DNA of 64,000 nt from Rhodococcus rhodnii NBRC 100604 (GTDB lineage: Bacteria > Actinomycetota > Actinomycetes > Mycobacteriales > Mycobacteriaceae), in assembly GCF_001894925.1 (NCBI RefSeq), contig NZ_BCXD01000019.1:34257-98256 (forward strand), written 5' to 3'. Numbering within the stretch: the stretch's first letter is position 1; each line of letters begins with the position of its first letter. The notes beneath the pieces are model-generated. The model saw only the letters and a program-made list of their open reading frames with translations, ran no database searches and was not told the DNA's origin. The translations under genes and the position numbers were made by a program. Positions 20,150 through 28,800 of this stretch are shown here, piece by piece.

Positions 20150-21752
20150 CGCCCTTGCGGCGCCCCCGCGAGAGCACCGACGGTTCCGGCCGGTCGCGGA
20201 TCGCGAGGATCAGTGGGTCGGTCCGCAGGTCGCGATAGAGCGAGATGCACAGCGCGATCATGACGACGACGAACGGCGACGCCGCGATGATCGTCATCGT
20301 CTGCAGGCCGCTCAGTGCCGTGTCGCCGCCCGTCCAGAGGATCAGCGCCGCGACCCCGCCGGTGAGCACGCCCCAGAACACAACGACCCACCGGTGCGGT
20401 TCGAGCGACCCGCGCTGCGAGAGCGTGCCCATCACGATCGACGCGGCGTCGGCGCCCGACACGAAGAAGATGCCGACGAGCACCATCACGAGGACCGTGG
20501 TGATGCCCGTGAGCGGGAGATTCTGCAGCATCCCGAACAGCTGACCCTCCTCGGTCTGCTGCCCGGCGAGATCGATTCCGCGTTCCTGTTCGTCGATGCC
20601 CGCGCCGCCGAAGACGGCGAACCACACGAGACTCACGAGGCTCGGGACCATGATCACGCCGATGACGAACTCGCGGATCGTGCGGCCGCGGCTGATCCGC
20701 GCGAGGAACAAGCCCACGAACGGGGTCCACGAGACCCACCAGGCCCAGTAGAAGATCGTCCACGACGAGAGCCATTCGCCCACAGCGGGATCGGCCGCAG
20801 CGCCGGTGCGCGCCGCCATGTCGGGAAGATCGGCGACGTAGTTGCCGATGGAGTTGGGCAGCAGGTTGAGGATGAGCACCGTCGGGCCGACGACGAACAC
20901 GAACACCGCGAGAACGAACGCGAGCACCATGTTGATGTTCGAGAGCCACTGGATCCCCCGCGCGACACCGGACACCGCGGACGCGACGAACGCGACGGTG
21001 AGCAGCGCGACGATCGTGACGAGCAGCATCGTGCTCATCTCGTCCATCCAGCCGACGATGTGGAAACCCGAACCGATCTGCAGCGCACCGAGTCCGAGCG
21101 ACGCGGCCGTCCCGAACAGCGTCGCGAAGATCGCGAGGATGTCGATGACCTTGCCGATCGGGCCTTCCGCGCGACGCCCGAGCAGCGGAACGAACGCCGA
21201 ACTGAACAACTGCCTGCGGCCCCGGCGGTACGTGCCGTACGCGATCGCCATTCCGACGACCGCGTACATCGCCCACGGATGCAGCGTCCAGTGGAACATC
21301 GTCGTCGCCATCGCGGTGCCGATACCGCCGTCCGTCCCCGGCGGCGGCGACACGAAGTGCGACAGTGGCTCGGTGACGCCGAAGAACATCAGTCCGATGC
21401 CCATGCCGGCGCTGAACATCATCGCGATCCACGAGACCGTCCGGAACTCGGGCGCCTCACCGTCCTTGCCGAGCGGAATCTTCCCGTACCGGCTGAGGGC
21501 GAGCCAGATCGCGAAGATCACGAAGCCGGTCGCCGAGAGGACGAACAGCCAGCCCCAGTTCGTCACGACGTAGCCGAGGATCGTCGCCGTCGTCGAATTC
21601 AAGTTCTCGGGTGCTGCGAGACCCCAGACGACGATCGCGAGCACCGCCGCCGCCGCAACACCGAAGACCAGCCAGTCCGTCCGCACCCGGCGGCGGGGCG
21701 CGTCGCCGTCCGCCGCCCCGACCTCGACGCGTCCGCCATCGTGTGTCGTCAC
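20100..21752 (-). CDS. BCCT family transporter (betaine/choline/carnitine type)
   Basis: 550-residue secondary transporter with twelve hydrophobic segments. The BCCT signature is clear: WTIFYWAWWVSWTPFVGLFL followed by ARISRGRTIREF, about residues 310-345. Another family block is FFGVTEPLSHFVSPP. Members take up compatible solutes such as glycine betaine or ectoine with sodium or protons, usually for osmoprotection. The basic/Ser-rich C-terminal tail could be an osmosensing or regulatory tail. The start is GTG 21752. A GntR-type regulator lies 57 bases upstream on the same strand and may control it. Confidence 0.92.
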   Translation of the reverse strand: MTTHDGGRVEVGAADGDAPRRRVRTDWLVFGVAAAAVLAIVVWGLAAPENLNSTTATILGYVVTNWGWLFVLSATGFVIFAIWLALSRYGKIPLGKDGEAPEFRTVSWIAMMFSAGMGIGLMFFGVTEPLSHFVSPPPGTDGGIGTAMATTMFHWTLHPWAMYAVVGMAIAYGTYRRGRRQLFSSAFVPLLGRRAEGPIGKVIDILAIFATLFGTAASLGLGALQIGSGFHIVGWMDEMSTMLLVTIVALLTVAFVASAVSGVARGIQWLSNINMVLAFVLAVFVFVVGPTVLILNLLPNSIGNYVADLPDMAARTGAAADPAVGEWLSSWTIFYWAWWVSWTPFVGLFLARISRGRTIREFVIGVIMVPSLVSLVWFAVFGGAGIDEQERGIDLAGQQTEEGQLFGMLQNLPLTGITTVLVMVLVGIFFVSGADAASIVMGTLSQRGSLEPHRWVVVFWGVLTGGVAALILWTGGDTALSGLQTMTIIAASPFVVVMIALCISLYRDLRTDPLILAIRDRPEPSVLSRGRRKGVSASSATTTDAATSPE

Positions 21753-21809
21753 GAGAACAAGACTTCTCGCGTCGGTGTCCGCGCGCAGGCGAACGGCGAA
21801 TTGTCGCGA

Positions 21810-22178
21810 TCAGTCCACGCGGGCACCCGTGAGCGCGGCGCGCACGTAACCGAGGATCGCGTCGTCGGGGATACCGAGCGCCCGCAGCCCGCCGACGTAC
21901 TCGGTGGCCCGCTGCTGGGCGCGCGTCGCGGTCGTGTCACCCGCCGACGCGATGAAGGTTCCGCGCTTGCCCTTCGTCTCGATGACGCCCGATTCGCTCA
22001 GTTCCCGATACGCCTTGGCGACGGTGTTGGGTGCGAGCCCGATCTCCGCAGCGAGCGCACGGACGGTCGGAATCTTCGTCCCGGCGATCAGGTCGCCGCT
22101 GCGTACGTGCGCGATGATCTGCAATCTCAGCTGATCGAACGGCGGAACCGTCGAATTCGGGTCGATCGCGATACGCAC
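21810..22178 (-). CDS. GntR family regulator (YtrA-like, short)
   Basis: 122-residue DNA-binding protein with the GntR winged helix (PPFDQLRLQIIAHVRSGDLI, TVRALAAEIGLAPNTVAKAY, LSESGVIETKGKRGTFIA) and only about 45 residues after it. The short C-terminal part fits the YtrA subfamily, which usually represses transporter operons. GTG 22178 is chosen because GGAGGT lies 8 bases upstream. It precedes the BCCT transporter gene by 57 bases on the same strand, so control of that gene is plausible but unproven. No operator was identified. Confidence 0.85.
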   Translation of the reverse strand: MRIAIDPNSTVPPFDQLRLQIIAHVRSGDLIAGTKIPTVRALAAEIGLAPNTVAKAYRELSESGVIETKGKRGTFIASAGDTTATRAQQRATEYVGGLRALGIPDDAILGYVRAALTGARVD

Positions 22179-22315
22179 TCGCCTGCACCTCCGTCGTCTG
22201 GGACCGATCGGTTGCCGCACCGGAGCGGCGACCGGAACCGCGTACCCCCGCTACATCGGGGAACGCGTCCACAACGGTATTCGGGGCCGTGCGCCTCGAA
22301 GATGGGTGGTTGCCG

Positions 22316-23038
22316 TCAGATCGCTTCGACGGCGCGGGTGAGCTCGGTGTGGCCCGAGGTCAGCATGAGTGTCGCGCCGAAGGTGTTCTCCGCGGCCAGC
22401 ACCGCTGCGATGACGTGAGCGACGTCGGCTCGCGAGACCTCGCCGTACTCGTGCGGCGGCGGCGTGAGGTCGACGAATCCGGTCGGGTCGTCGTCCGTGA
22501 GCTTGCCGGGACGGACGATCGTCCAGTCGAGGTAGGTGCGGGCCCGCAGATCCTCTTCCGCCTCGGTCTTGGCGACGAGGTATGCCGCGAAGACGTCGTC
22601 CGTGCCATCGGGGATGGGCTCCCCCGCGCCGAACGAGCTGATCTGGACGAAGCGTCGCACCCCGGCCTTCTCCGACGCGGCGGCGAGCAGCACCGAGGCA
22701 CCGCGATCGACCGTGTCCTTGCGCTCGATGCCGCTGCCCGGCCCGGCCCCGGCCGCGAACACGGCGGCGTCGGCACCCTCGAGCAACGTCGCGACCTCGT
22801 CGACCGAGGCCTTCTCGAGGTCCACGAGCACGGGATACGCGCCGAGCGCCGTCACTTCGGTCTCGTGGTCGGGATTGCGGATGAGCGCGACGGCGCGGTC
22901 TCCGCCAGCGGTCAGGGTGCGGATCAGTTCGCGGGCGATCTTCCCGTGCCCGCCGGCGATCACGATCCGGCGACCGGCCGTCTCGCGGCCGGGCACGGTG
23001 TCTGTGTCGGTGTCGTTCGCGTTCAGGTTTTCGGTCAT
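22316..23038 (-). CDS. NAD(P)-binding Rossmann protein (NmrA/SDR-a type)
   Basis: 240 residues with the dinucleotide motif RRIVIAGGHGKIARELIRTL near residue 22 (GGHGKIA, an atypical-SDR pattern) and a typical SDR-a core: ALIRNPDHETEVTALGAYPV, AVFAAGAGPGSGIERKDTVD, FVQISSFGAGEP. Related proteins (YwnB/NmrA-like) sense or reduce NAD(P)-linked substrates. There is no recognised catalytic YxxxK, so enzyme activity is unsure. It is divergent from an ArsC-like gene, 55 bases apart. Confidence 0.8.
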   Translation of the reverse strand: MTENLNANDTDTDTVPGRETAGRRIVIAGGHGKIARELIRTLTAGGDRAVALIRNPDHETEVTALGAYPVLVDLEKASVDEVATLLEGADAAVFAAGAGPGSGIERKDTVDRGASVLLAAASEKAGVRRFVQISSFGAGEPIPDGTDDVFAAYLVAKTEAEEDLRARTYLDWTIVRPGKLTDDDPTGFVDLTPPPHEYGEVSRADVAHVIAAVLAAENTFGATLMLTSGHTELTRAVEAI

Positions 23039-23093
23039 GCCTCCAGTCCTACCCGCTTCGCGGGCGTGCCACACGGAGACGCACAATGACGGC

Positions 23094-23447
23094 ATGGCCA
23101 CGGCGACGACAGCGACCATCCTGCACAACCCCCGATGCGGCACGTCGAGGAACACGCTCGCGATTCTCCGTGAGGCCGGAATCGAGCCGACGGTCGTGAA
23201 GTACCTCGACACTCCTCCCACTCGCGACGAGCTCGTCGCACTTCTCGACGAGGCCGGACTGCGTCCCAGCGAAGCGGTCCGTCGCAAGGAGAAGATCTAC
23301 GGCGAGCTCGGCCTCGCCGATGCGTCCGAGGACGCGGTGCTCGACGCGATGATCGAGCATCCGATCCTCATCGAGCGCCCCTTCGTCAGGACGAACCTCG
23401 GCACCGTCCTCGCCCGACCCGCCGACAAGGTGCGCGAGATTCTCTGA
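23094..23447 (+). CDS. arsC: ArsC family protein (glutaredoxin-type arsenate reductase-like)
   Basis: 117-residue thioredoxin-fold protein with the ArsC motif TILHNPRCGTSRNTLAIL (active Cys in NPRCGTSR) and the C-terminal block HPILIERPFVRTNLGTVLAR; the basic residues expected around oxyanion binding are present. ArsC enzymes of this class reduce arsenate to arsenite with glutathione/glutaredoxin or mycothiol partners. No arsenite exporter or ArsR lies nearby, so a housekeeping YffB/Spx-like role is equally possible. ATG 23094 is chosen; an upstream ATG at 23086 is out of frame. Confidence 0.82.
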   Translation: MATATTATILHNPRCGTSRNTLAILREAGIEPTVVKYLDTPPTRDELVALLDEAGLRPSEAVRRKEKIYGELGLADASEDAVLDAMIEHPILIERPFVRTNLGTVLARPADKVREIL

Positions 23448-23473
23448 CGCGGCACCGCGCCACCGCCGAGCGG

Positions 23474-24781
23474 TCATGCGACGACGGTCGCGCCTGTGTG
23501 ATGCCGCTGTGCACCGGGTGGGTCGACGCCCGGTGGTGTGAAGGTCGGTCTTCCCCTCGGTGTCGACGTGATCGTCCACTCGCTGTGGTGAACATGGCGA
23601 TGGTGGGCGCCGCAGAGCAGCACCATGTTGTCGAGATCCGTCCCACCGCCGTCCGCCCAATGCGTGACGTGATGCGCCTCGCACCACAACGACGGGACCG
23701 GGCAGTTCGGAAACGCACACCCCCGGTCCCGGACAGTCAAGGCCCGACGCTGCGCCGGAGTGACGAGCCGTGTGGTGCGGCCCATGCTCAGCGGAACACC
23801 GTTGTCGTCCACGACGATCGGCGTGACCTGCGCATCGCACGCCACCGCACGCGCCGTCTCCGGAGTGAGCGTGGCGCCCCACGGCCTCCACGGCAGACCG
23901 ATCCCATCGAGCAGCGCCGTGATCGACACGCTCCTTCGCTCGGCGGCTGTATCCGCGCGACGTTCGAGGTCACGCTGATTCACCAACACAGTCACGTGCG
24001 GCTTCTCACCCGCCTCCATGCCGGCGGCACCGGAATCGAGGAACCTGCGGCACACCTCGACCAACGCATCCGCCCGCCGTTTCCGCGGCGACCTGCGGTC
24101 GGGTGTTCCGTCCTCGGCAGGCTGCGGTGCCGACAGCTTTGACAACGCCGTCAACAGCACCTCACCCGAGAGGGCATCGAAGTTCCCGTGCACCACCACA
24201 CGGCCATGCAGCGTGTGCGACACCGATAGGTGGTTGAGGTTGTCGCGTTCGCGCGTCGGCGGACCATCACTTTCGGCGTCCAGGCGGACCTCGAGGCGTT
24301 CCTTTGCGCGCCGCACCGACGCGGTCGTGGTTCCGGGACCGGGAACCGCCGCCGCCAACAGCGCATCGCGGCAGAACGCCGCAACCGTCTCGTACTCGTC
24401 GGTGTCGGCCTCGGCCAGCGCTGCAAGCAGCGACGGCGGCGTCTCGAAGAAGTCGCAGATCATCTGGGCGTGTGTCGGCGAGACCCGTTGTTCGGCAACA
24501 GCAGCAGCGATCTCGGGCTGCGACCGCAGGCTCACCGCGAGATTGACGACCCGCCGCGCCTTATGAACCTCGAGCATCGTCCGCGCCGCCAGCCACGACC
24601 CCGCATCCCGGAACCCGTCTTCGCCGGCGATGCCGCGCTCGACCACCTCACCCATGAGCGCGATACTCCGCGCCTGCAGACGGGCGATCTCCGCGTACAC
24701 ATCGAGCACCTCGCCACGCAACTCGGCATCACCGAGCTGCCACGGCTCCCCGCGTGCTGTCTGTGAATCCCCCGACCCCAT
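23474..24781 (-). CDS. DUF222 / HNH endonuclease domain protein, copy 2 (13E12 type)
   Basis: 435-residue paralogue of the protein at 14856-16142, with the same DUF222 region and an intact HNH site (CAFPNCPVP, WCEAHHVTHWADGGG, LCGAHHRHVHH). It differs from copy 1 at about one residue in ten. The tail is changed: it ends GAQRHHTGATVVA, seven residues longer. Both copies keep full open frames, so both may be active, or gene conversion keeps them alike. Next to it are the divergent ABC exporter and convergent arsC. Confidence 0.85.
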   Translation of the reverse strand: MGSGDSQTARGEPWQLGDAELRGEVLDVYAEIARLQARSIALMGEVVERGIAGEDGFRDAGSWLAARTMLEVHKARRVVNLAVSLRSQPEIAAAVAEQRVSPTHAQMICDFFETPPSLLAALAEADTDEYETVAAFCRDALLAAAVPGPGTTTASVRRAKERLEVRLDAESDGPPTRERDNLNHLSVSHTLHGRVVVHGNFDALSGEVLLTALSKLSAPQPAEDGTPDRRSPRKRRADALVEVCRRFLDSGAAGMEAGEKPHVTVLVNQRDLERRADTAAERRSVSITALLDGIGLPWRPWGATLTPETARAVACDAQVTPIVVDDNGVPLSMGRTTRLVTPAQRRALTVRDRGCAFPNCPVPSLWCEAHHVTHWADGGGTDLDNMVLLCGAHHRHVHHSEWTITSTPRGRPTFTPPGVDPPGAQRHHTGATVVA

Positions 24782-24793
24782 GCGACAAATCTA
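23544..24793. repeat. Long direct repeat, copy 2 (DUF222-HNH)
   Basis: Partner of 14905-16154, same orientation, constant 8639-base offset. Homologous recombination between the copies would delete or duplicate the 8.6 kb holding rsmI, pmt, the BCCT transporter, its GntR regulator, the SDR-like gene and arsC. Confidence 0.9.
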
Positions 24794-25037
24794 CTTCGCC
24801 AACACGTTCGAAACAAGAGGTTTCGACGATCGTGGTCGAGTTTTTCTCACTCCCGCAGGTTCTGCACCCCATGTCGAACTCTGCACCCCGCCACGTCCGA
24901 CACGGGTCGTCCACGCCACCGCCATCGAACCCGAATTCGCATTGCATATAACGTAATTCGGTTCCGAAGAAAGCGGCGTACATGTCTAGCGGGGGACGCT
25001 TCCCGTATGACAGAGTCGGCGACGGGGAGCGAACGGG

Positions 25038-26903
25038 GTGGGGAGCGTCGTGACGACGAACAGCATCGAGAGATCGAACGGCATCACGGCATCGAACAGC
25101 ATCGAGGGCCGTGGAACAACGGACCGAGGGTCCGGAGTCAGGGCGCTGGTGGAACTGGTCCGGCCCCACCGCAAGGTCGTCGCCGTCGGGCTTCTTCTCG
25201 GCCTGGCGGGATCCTTCGGGGCCCTCGCGCAGCCGATGGCGGCCCGCGTCATTCTCGATGCCGTCGCCGCGGGAACCGGCTTCCTCGCGCCGCTGTCGGT
25301 TCTGATCGCCCTCCTCGTGGCGGGATCGGTCATGTCCGGCGCGCAGATGTTCCTGCTCGAGCGGGCAGGCGAACGCATCGTTCTGGGCCTGCGCCTGCGT
25401 CTCGTTCGCCGACTGCTCCACCTCAGGGTGCAGGAGTACGACCGCAGGCAGACCGGCGACCTGCTCTCCAAGGCGGGCTCGGACACGACGCTGCTGCGTT
25501 CGGTGCTCACGGCCGGCGTCCTCGATGCCGTGCCGGGAATCGTGACGGTGATCGGCGCGATCGGCCTCATGGCGTATCTCGACTGGATTCTCCTCGTCGT
25601 CGTCCTCGGGGTGATGCTGGCGGTGATGCTGGTCGTCGCCCCGGCTCTGGCACGGATCAAGGATGCGACCCACTCGGCACAGGACCACGTCGGACTGATG
25701 ACCTCGGCCCTCGAACGGGCCCTCGGAGCCGTGCGCACCGTCAAGGCCGGCGGAATGCAGGACACCGAGGCGGACCTGATCGGCTCCCATGCCGAGAACG
25801 CGTACGCCGCCGGCATCCGAACCGCGAGACTCGACACGCTCGTGGGCGTAGGAACCGGTGTCGCACTGGAACTCTCCTTCCTCGCCGTCATGGGGGTCGG
25901 CGGCTATCGCGTGGCCAGCGGCGCCCTGCCTGCCGCCGACCTGATCGCCTTCCTCCTGTACGTCATGTATCTCGCCTCCCCGATCCTGGTGATCACCGTC
26001 GCGGTGACGCAGCTGCAGAAGGCATTCGCTGCGCTCGCCCGGATCGCCGAGGCCGACGACATGGAGACCGAGTTCCCCGACGTCACGACGGTGAACACGC
26101 CCGCCCCCACCCCGCCGCGCGCATCCCGGCACCAGGGGTCGGCGGCCGAGGACACACCGCAGACGCCGCCCGAGGTGGAGTTCGATCAGGTCACCTTTGC
26201 CTACCGGACGGGCGAGCCCGTACTGAAAAACGTGTCGTTCCGGATCTCTCCCGGCAGCAGGACGGCCGTCGTCGGGCCTTCCGGAGTGGGCAAGACGACC
26301 GTCCTGAACCTGCTCGAACGCTTCTACACGCCCACGTCCGGACGCGTCCTGCTCGACGGCCGGGACATCGCGACGATCCCGCTGGACCGGCTTCGCGCCC
26401 GCATCGGGTACGTCGAGCAGGGTGCGCCCGTGCTCGACGGCACGCTCCGCGAGAACCTGGTCTACGGGATTCGCCGTGAGGTCTCCGAGCGCGAACTCCT
26501 GCGCGTGGTTCGCGCGGTCCGGCTGGACGAGGTGATCGCGGGTCTCGGCGAGGGGTTGAACAGCCCTGTGGGAGAGCGTGGTTCGCAGCTGTCGGGCGGC
26601 GAGCGGCAGCGGGTGGCGGCTGCGCGGCTGTTGCTGCGCCGTCCCGGACTCGTCCTCCTGGACGAGGCGACCTCGCAACTGGACTCGCTCAACGAGTCGG
26701 CCGTTCACGAAGCCTTCGACGACGCGACCGCGCACGCGACGACGATCGTCGTCGCCCACCGGTTGTCCACCGTCGTGTCGGCAGACCGGATCATGGTTCT
26801 GGAAGGCGGGGGCGTGCGTGCCGTCGGCACCCACGCCGAACTCATGGCGACCGACGACTTCTACCAGGACCTCGCGCGCGGGCAACTGCTGCCCCAACAC
26901 TGA
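25038..26903 (+). CDS. ABC exporter, fused membrane and ATPase domains
   Basis: 621-residue half-transporter of the type I exporter class; two copies would dimerise. Six membrane helices span about residues 35-325 (VVAVGLLLGLAGSFGALAQP, LDWILLVVVLGVMLAVMLVV). The ATPase domain has Walker A VGPSGVGKTTVLNLL, signature LSGGERQRVAAARLL, Walker B LVLLDEATSQLD, and the H-loop VVAHRLSTVVSADR. Between them is a Pro/Thr-rich linker (TVNTPAPTPPRASRHQGS). GTG 25038 is preferred because GGGGAG lies 8 bases upstream; GTG 25050 is possible. Substrate is unknown; lipids, peptides or drugs are typical. The upstream 256 bases have lower GC and hold the promoter. Confidence 0.9.
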   Translation: MGSVVTTNSIERSNGITASNSIEGRGTTDRGSGVRALVELVRPHRKVVAVGLLLGLAGSFGALAQPMAARVILDAVAAGTGFLAPLSVLIALLVAGSVMSGAQMFLLERAGERIVLGLRLRLVRRLLHLRVQEYDRRQTGDLLSKAGSDTTLLRSVLTAGVLDAVPGIVTVIGAIGLMAYLDWILLVVVLGVMLAVMLVVAPALARIKDATHSAQDHVGLMTSALERALGAVRTVKAGGMQDTEADLIGSHAENAYAAGIRTARLDTLVGVGTGVALELSFLAVMGVGGYRVASGALPAADLIAFLLYVMYLASPILVITVAVTQLQKAFAALARIAEADDMETEFPDVTTVNTPAPTPPRASRHQGSAAEDTPQTPPEVEFDQVTFAYRTGEPVLKNVSFRISPGSRTAVVGPSGVGKTTVLNLLERFYTPTSGRVLLDGRDIATIPLDRLRARIGYVEQGAPVLDGTLRENLVYGIRREVSERELLRVVRAVRLDEVIAGLGEGLNSPVGERGSQLSGGERQRVAAARLLLRRPGLVLLDEATSQLDSLNESAVHEAFDDATAHATTIVVAHRLSTVVSADRIMVLEGGGVRAVGTHAELMATDDFYQDLARGQLLPQH

Positions 26904-26933
26904 TCGGCGCGCGATGCGGCAGGGGCGAGGACG

Positions 26934-28226
26934 TCACTGCCGAGCGGGGTGCTCCTCCGCGGGGCGAACCGGGTCGCGTGCGACGGGGCACGACATGCAG
27001 CGTGGCCCGCCGCGGCCCGATCCGAGTTCGGAGCCACGGATCCGCAGGACTTCGATCCCCGCGTCCTCGAGGCGCGCGTTGGTCTCGACGTTGCGCTCGT
27101 ACGCGACCACGACGCCGGGTTCGAGTGCTAGAGTGTTGTTTCCGTCGTCCCACTGTTCGCGTTCGGCGACGACGTCGTCGAGTCCCGTGTCGATCACGCG
27201 CAGCTTGCCGATGCCCATCGCGTCGGCGGCGGCGTCGAGGAAGGGTGCGCCACCGTCGATACCGACCCCTCCCCCGTCGGTACGACGAATGGTGAACGCC
27301 GTCAGTTGGTCTCGCGCAGCCGGGTACATGACGACGGCGTCGGTGTCGACCATCGTGCAGACGGTGTCGAGGTGCATCGTCGCCCGCTGCTGCGCAATCG
27401 GCACGACGAGCACGGTGTGGGCGAGTTCGTCGTCGAAGACGCTGCGCGCGAGCGCTTCCGCACCGGCCGGGGTGGTCCGTTCGCCCACTCCGATCGCGAG
27501 GACGCCGGGCGCGAGCAGCAGGACGTCGCCGCCCTCGACGGGCGCGGTCCGTGACTCGTACGCGCGTCGCACCCCGTGGAACCGCGGGTGGTGCGCGTAG
27601 ATCAGGTCGGTGACGGACGCCTCGCGCACCCGGGCACGCATCGCGAGCGACGTGATCGCGACACGATGCCCGATCCACACCGAGGAGTCGCGCGTGAACA
27701 TCAGATTCGGCAGTGGGTCGATCACGAAGTCGGCTCCGTGGTGCATGCGCCGCACGAGCGACGGCGAAGCGGCATCCGGCGGCAACTCGTCGAACGTCAT
27801 CCCCGACGTGAGGACGTGCGCGAGTTCGGCCGCGGGGAGCGTGCGCAGATGCGCGGCGAGGTCGCGCGCGAGCCCGGAGCCCGTCCGGCGCTCGTCGACG
27901 GCCGCCCCGATCCCCTGCATCCGCGCGGCGCCGCTCACGGTGAACGCCTCGGTGAGCAGGTCGGCCAGCAGCAGCACCTCGATCCCGCGGCCGCGTAGGA
28001 GGTCGGCGAACGCGTCGTGCTCGGCCTGCGCGCGGTCGACCCACGGCAGCCCGTCGAACAGCAACTGATCGAGGTTGCGGGGCGTGAGCCTGCGCAACTC
28101 GTCGCCCGGACGATGGAGAATCACCGTCCGCAGCGTCCCGACCTCCGAATCGACACCGAGAGCCGGGGAGACGGCACCGGGGGCAGAGTCGACACCGAGG
28201 GGACGTTCTTCTCCGACCGCGTTCAT
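26934..28226 (-). CDS. arcA: Arginine deiminase
   Basis: 430-residue enzyme that turns arginine into citrulline and ammonia, the first step of the arginine deiminase pathway. Catalytic Cys is in [12 protein letters not shown] near the C terminus; the His and acidic residues are in [15 protein letters not shown] and [11 protein letters not shown]. Length is normal. No ornithine carbamoyltransferase, carbamate kinase or antiporter gene is nearby, so the rest of the pathway is elsewhere or the enzyme serves ammonia production. It follows an ElaA-like acetyltransferase gene by 15 bases and is convergent with the ABC exporter. Confidence 0.95.
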   Translation of the reverse strand: MNAVGEERPLGVDSAPGAVSPALGVDSEVGTLRTVILHRPGDELRRLTPRNLDQLLFDGLPWVDRAQAEHDAFADLLRGRGIEVLLLADLLTEAFTVSGAARMQGIGAAVDERRTGSGLARDLAAHLRTLPAAELAHVLTSGMTFDELPPDAASPSLVRRMHHGADFVIDPLPNLMFTRDSSVWIGHRVAITSLAMRARVREASVTDLIYAHHPRFHGVRRAYESRTAPVEGGDVLLLAPGVLAIGVGERTTPAGAEALARSVFDDELAHTVLVVPIAQQRATMHLDTVCTMVDTDAVVMYPAARDQLTAFTIRRTDGGGVGIDGGAPFLDAAADAMGIGKLRVIDTGLDDVVAEREQWDDGNNTLALEPGVVVAYERNVETNARLEDAGIEVLRIRGSELGSGRGGPRCMSCPVARDPVRPAEEHPARQ

Positions 28227-28241
28227 CCGTCCACGGTAGAA

Positions 28242-28715
28242 CTACCGATCCGCCGGCGCGCGCTCTCCGTCGTGGCGCATCGGGATGTGGTCGATTCCGG
28301 CCTCGACGTAGCCGGGTCCGGTCGTCTCGAAGCCGAACCTGCGGTACCAGCCCTCGAGGTACGCCTGCGCGCTGATCTCGACGGGACCGGCGACGTCGGC
28401 GAGCGCAGCACGGATCAGCGCGGCGGCGACGCCCCTCCCCCGCGCATCCCTCGCGGTGGCGACGCGGCCCAGGTGTGCGGCGGCGGGATCGTCGCGCAGC
28501 ACGCGGAGCGTTGCGAGCACCCGGCCGTCGCGATCGTCGGCCCAGTACAGCGTGGTCGTGGTCTCGAGATCGCGGTCGTCGAGTTCCCGCTCGTCGACGA
28601 TGCGCTGTTCGTGCACGAAGACGTCCGTGCGCAGCGCCATGATCCGGTAGAGCGTCACGGGATCGAGGTCGCGCAGCAGCGCGCGGGAGATGCCGATCGA
28701 GTCGTCGAGTGCCAC
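28242..28715 (-). CDS. ElaA-like GNAT acetyltransferase
   Basis: 157-residue GNAT protein of the ElaA branch. It has the opening DLDPVTLYRIMALRTDVFVHEQ, the acetyl-CoA loop GRVATARDARGRGVAAALIR near residue 92, and the C-terminal QAYLEGWYRRFGFETTG. Targets of ElaA proteins are poorly known. It is first in a probable two-gene unit with arcA (15-base gap) and is divergent from plsB. Confidence 0.88.
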   Translation of the reverse strand: MALDDSIGISRALLRDLDPVTLYRIMALRTDVFVHEQRIVDERELDDRDLETTTTLYWADDRDGRVLATLRVLRDDPAAAHLGRVATARDARGRGVAAALIRAALADVAGPVEISAQAYLEGWYRRFGFETTGPGYVEAGIDHIPMRHDGERAPADR

Positions 28716-28782
28716 GTCGGCACCCTACGACGCGGGCGCGACGAGGCGAGCGAGACGCGACGCCACCCACCACCCCACGTGC

Positions 28783-28800
28783 TGTGAGATGTGGATCACA
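28783..28800. promoter_or_regulatory. CRP-like palindrome at the elaA/plsB boundary
   Basis: TGTGA (28783-28787) and TCACA (28796-28800) flank 8 bases. CRP/GlxR sites normally have 6 bases between, so this is a variant or a chance match. It overlaps the first possible plsB start (GTG 28791) and would lie just upstream of the GTGs at 28806 and 28809. Confidence 0.3.

Noticed and set aside
20394..22418. Plus-strand open frame of 674 codons opposite the BCCT transporter
   Set aside because: Antisense shadow of a clear BCCT gene and its regulator; composition is nearly all charged residues, no domain.
14905..24793. Prophage or integrated element bounded by the DUF222 repeats
   Set aside because: The genes between are chromosomal housekeeping or transport genes; no integrase, terminase or other phage gene is present.
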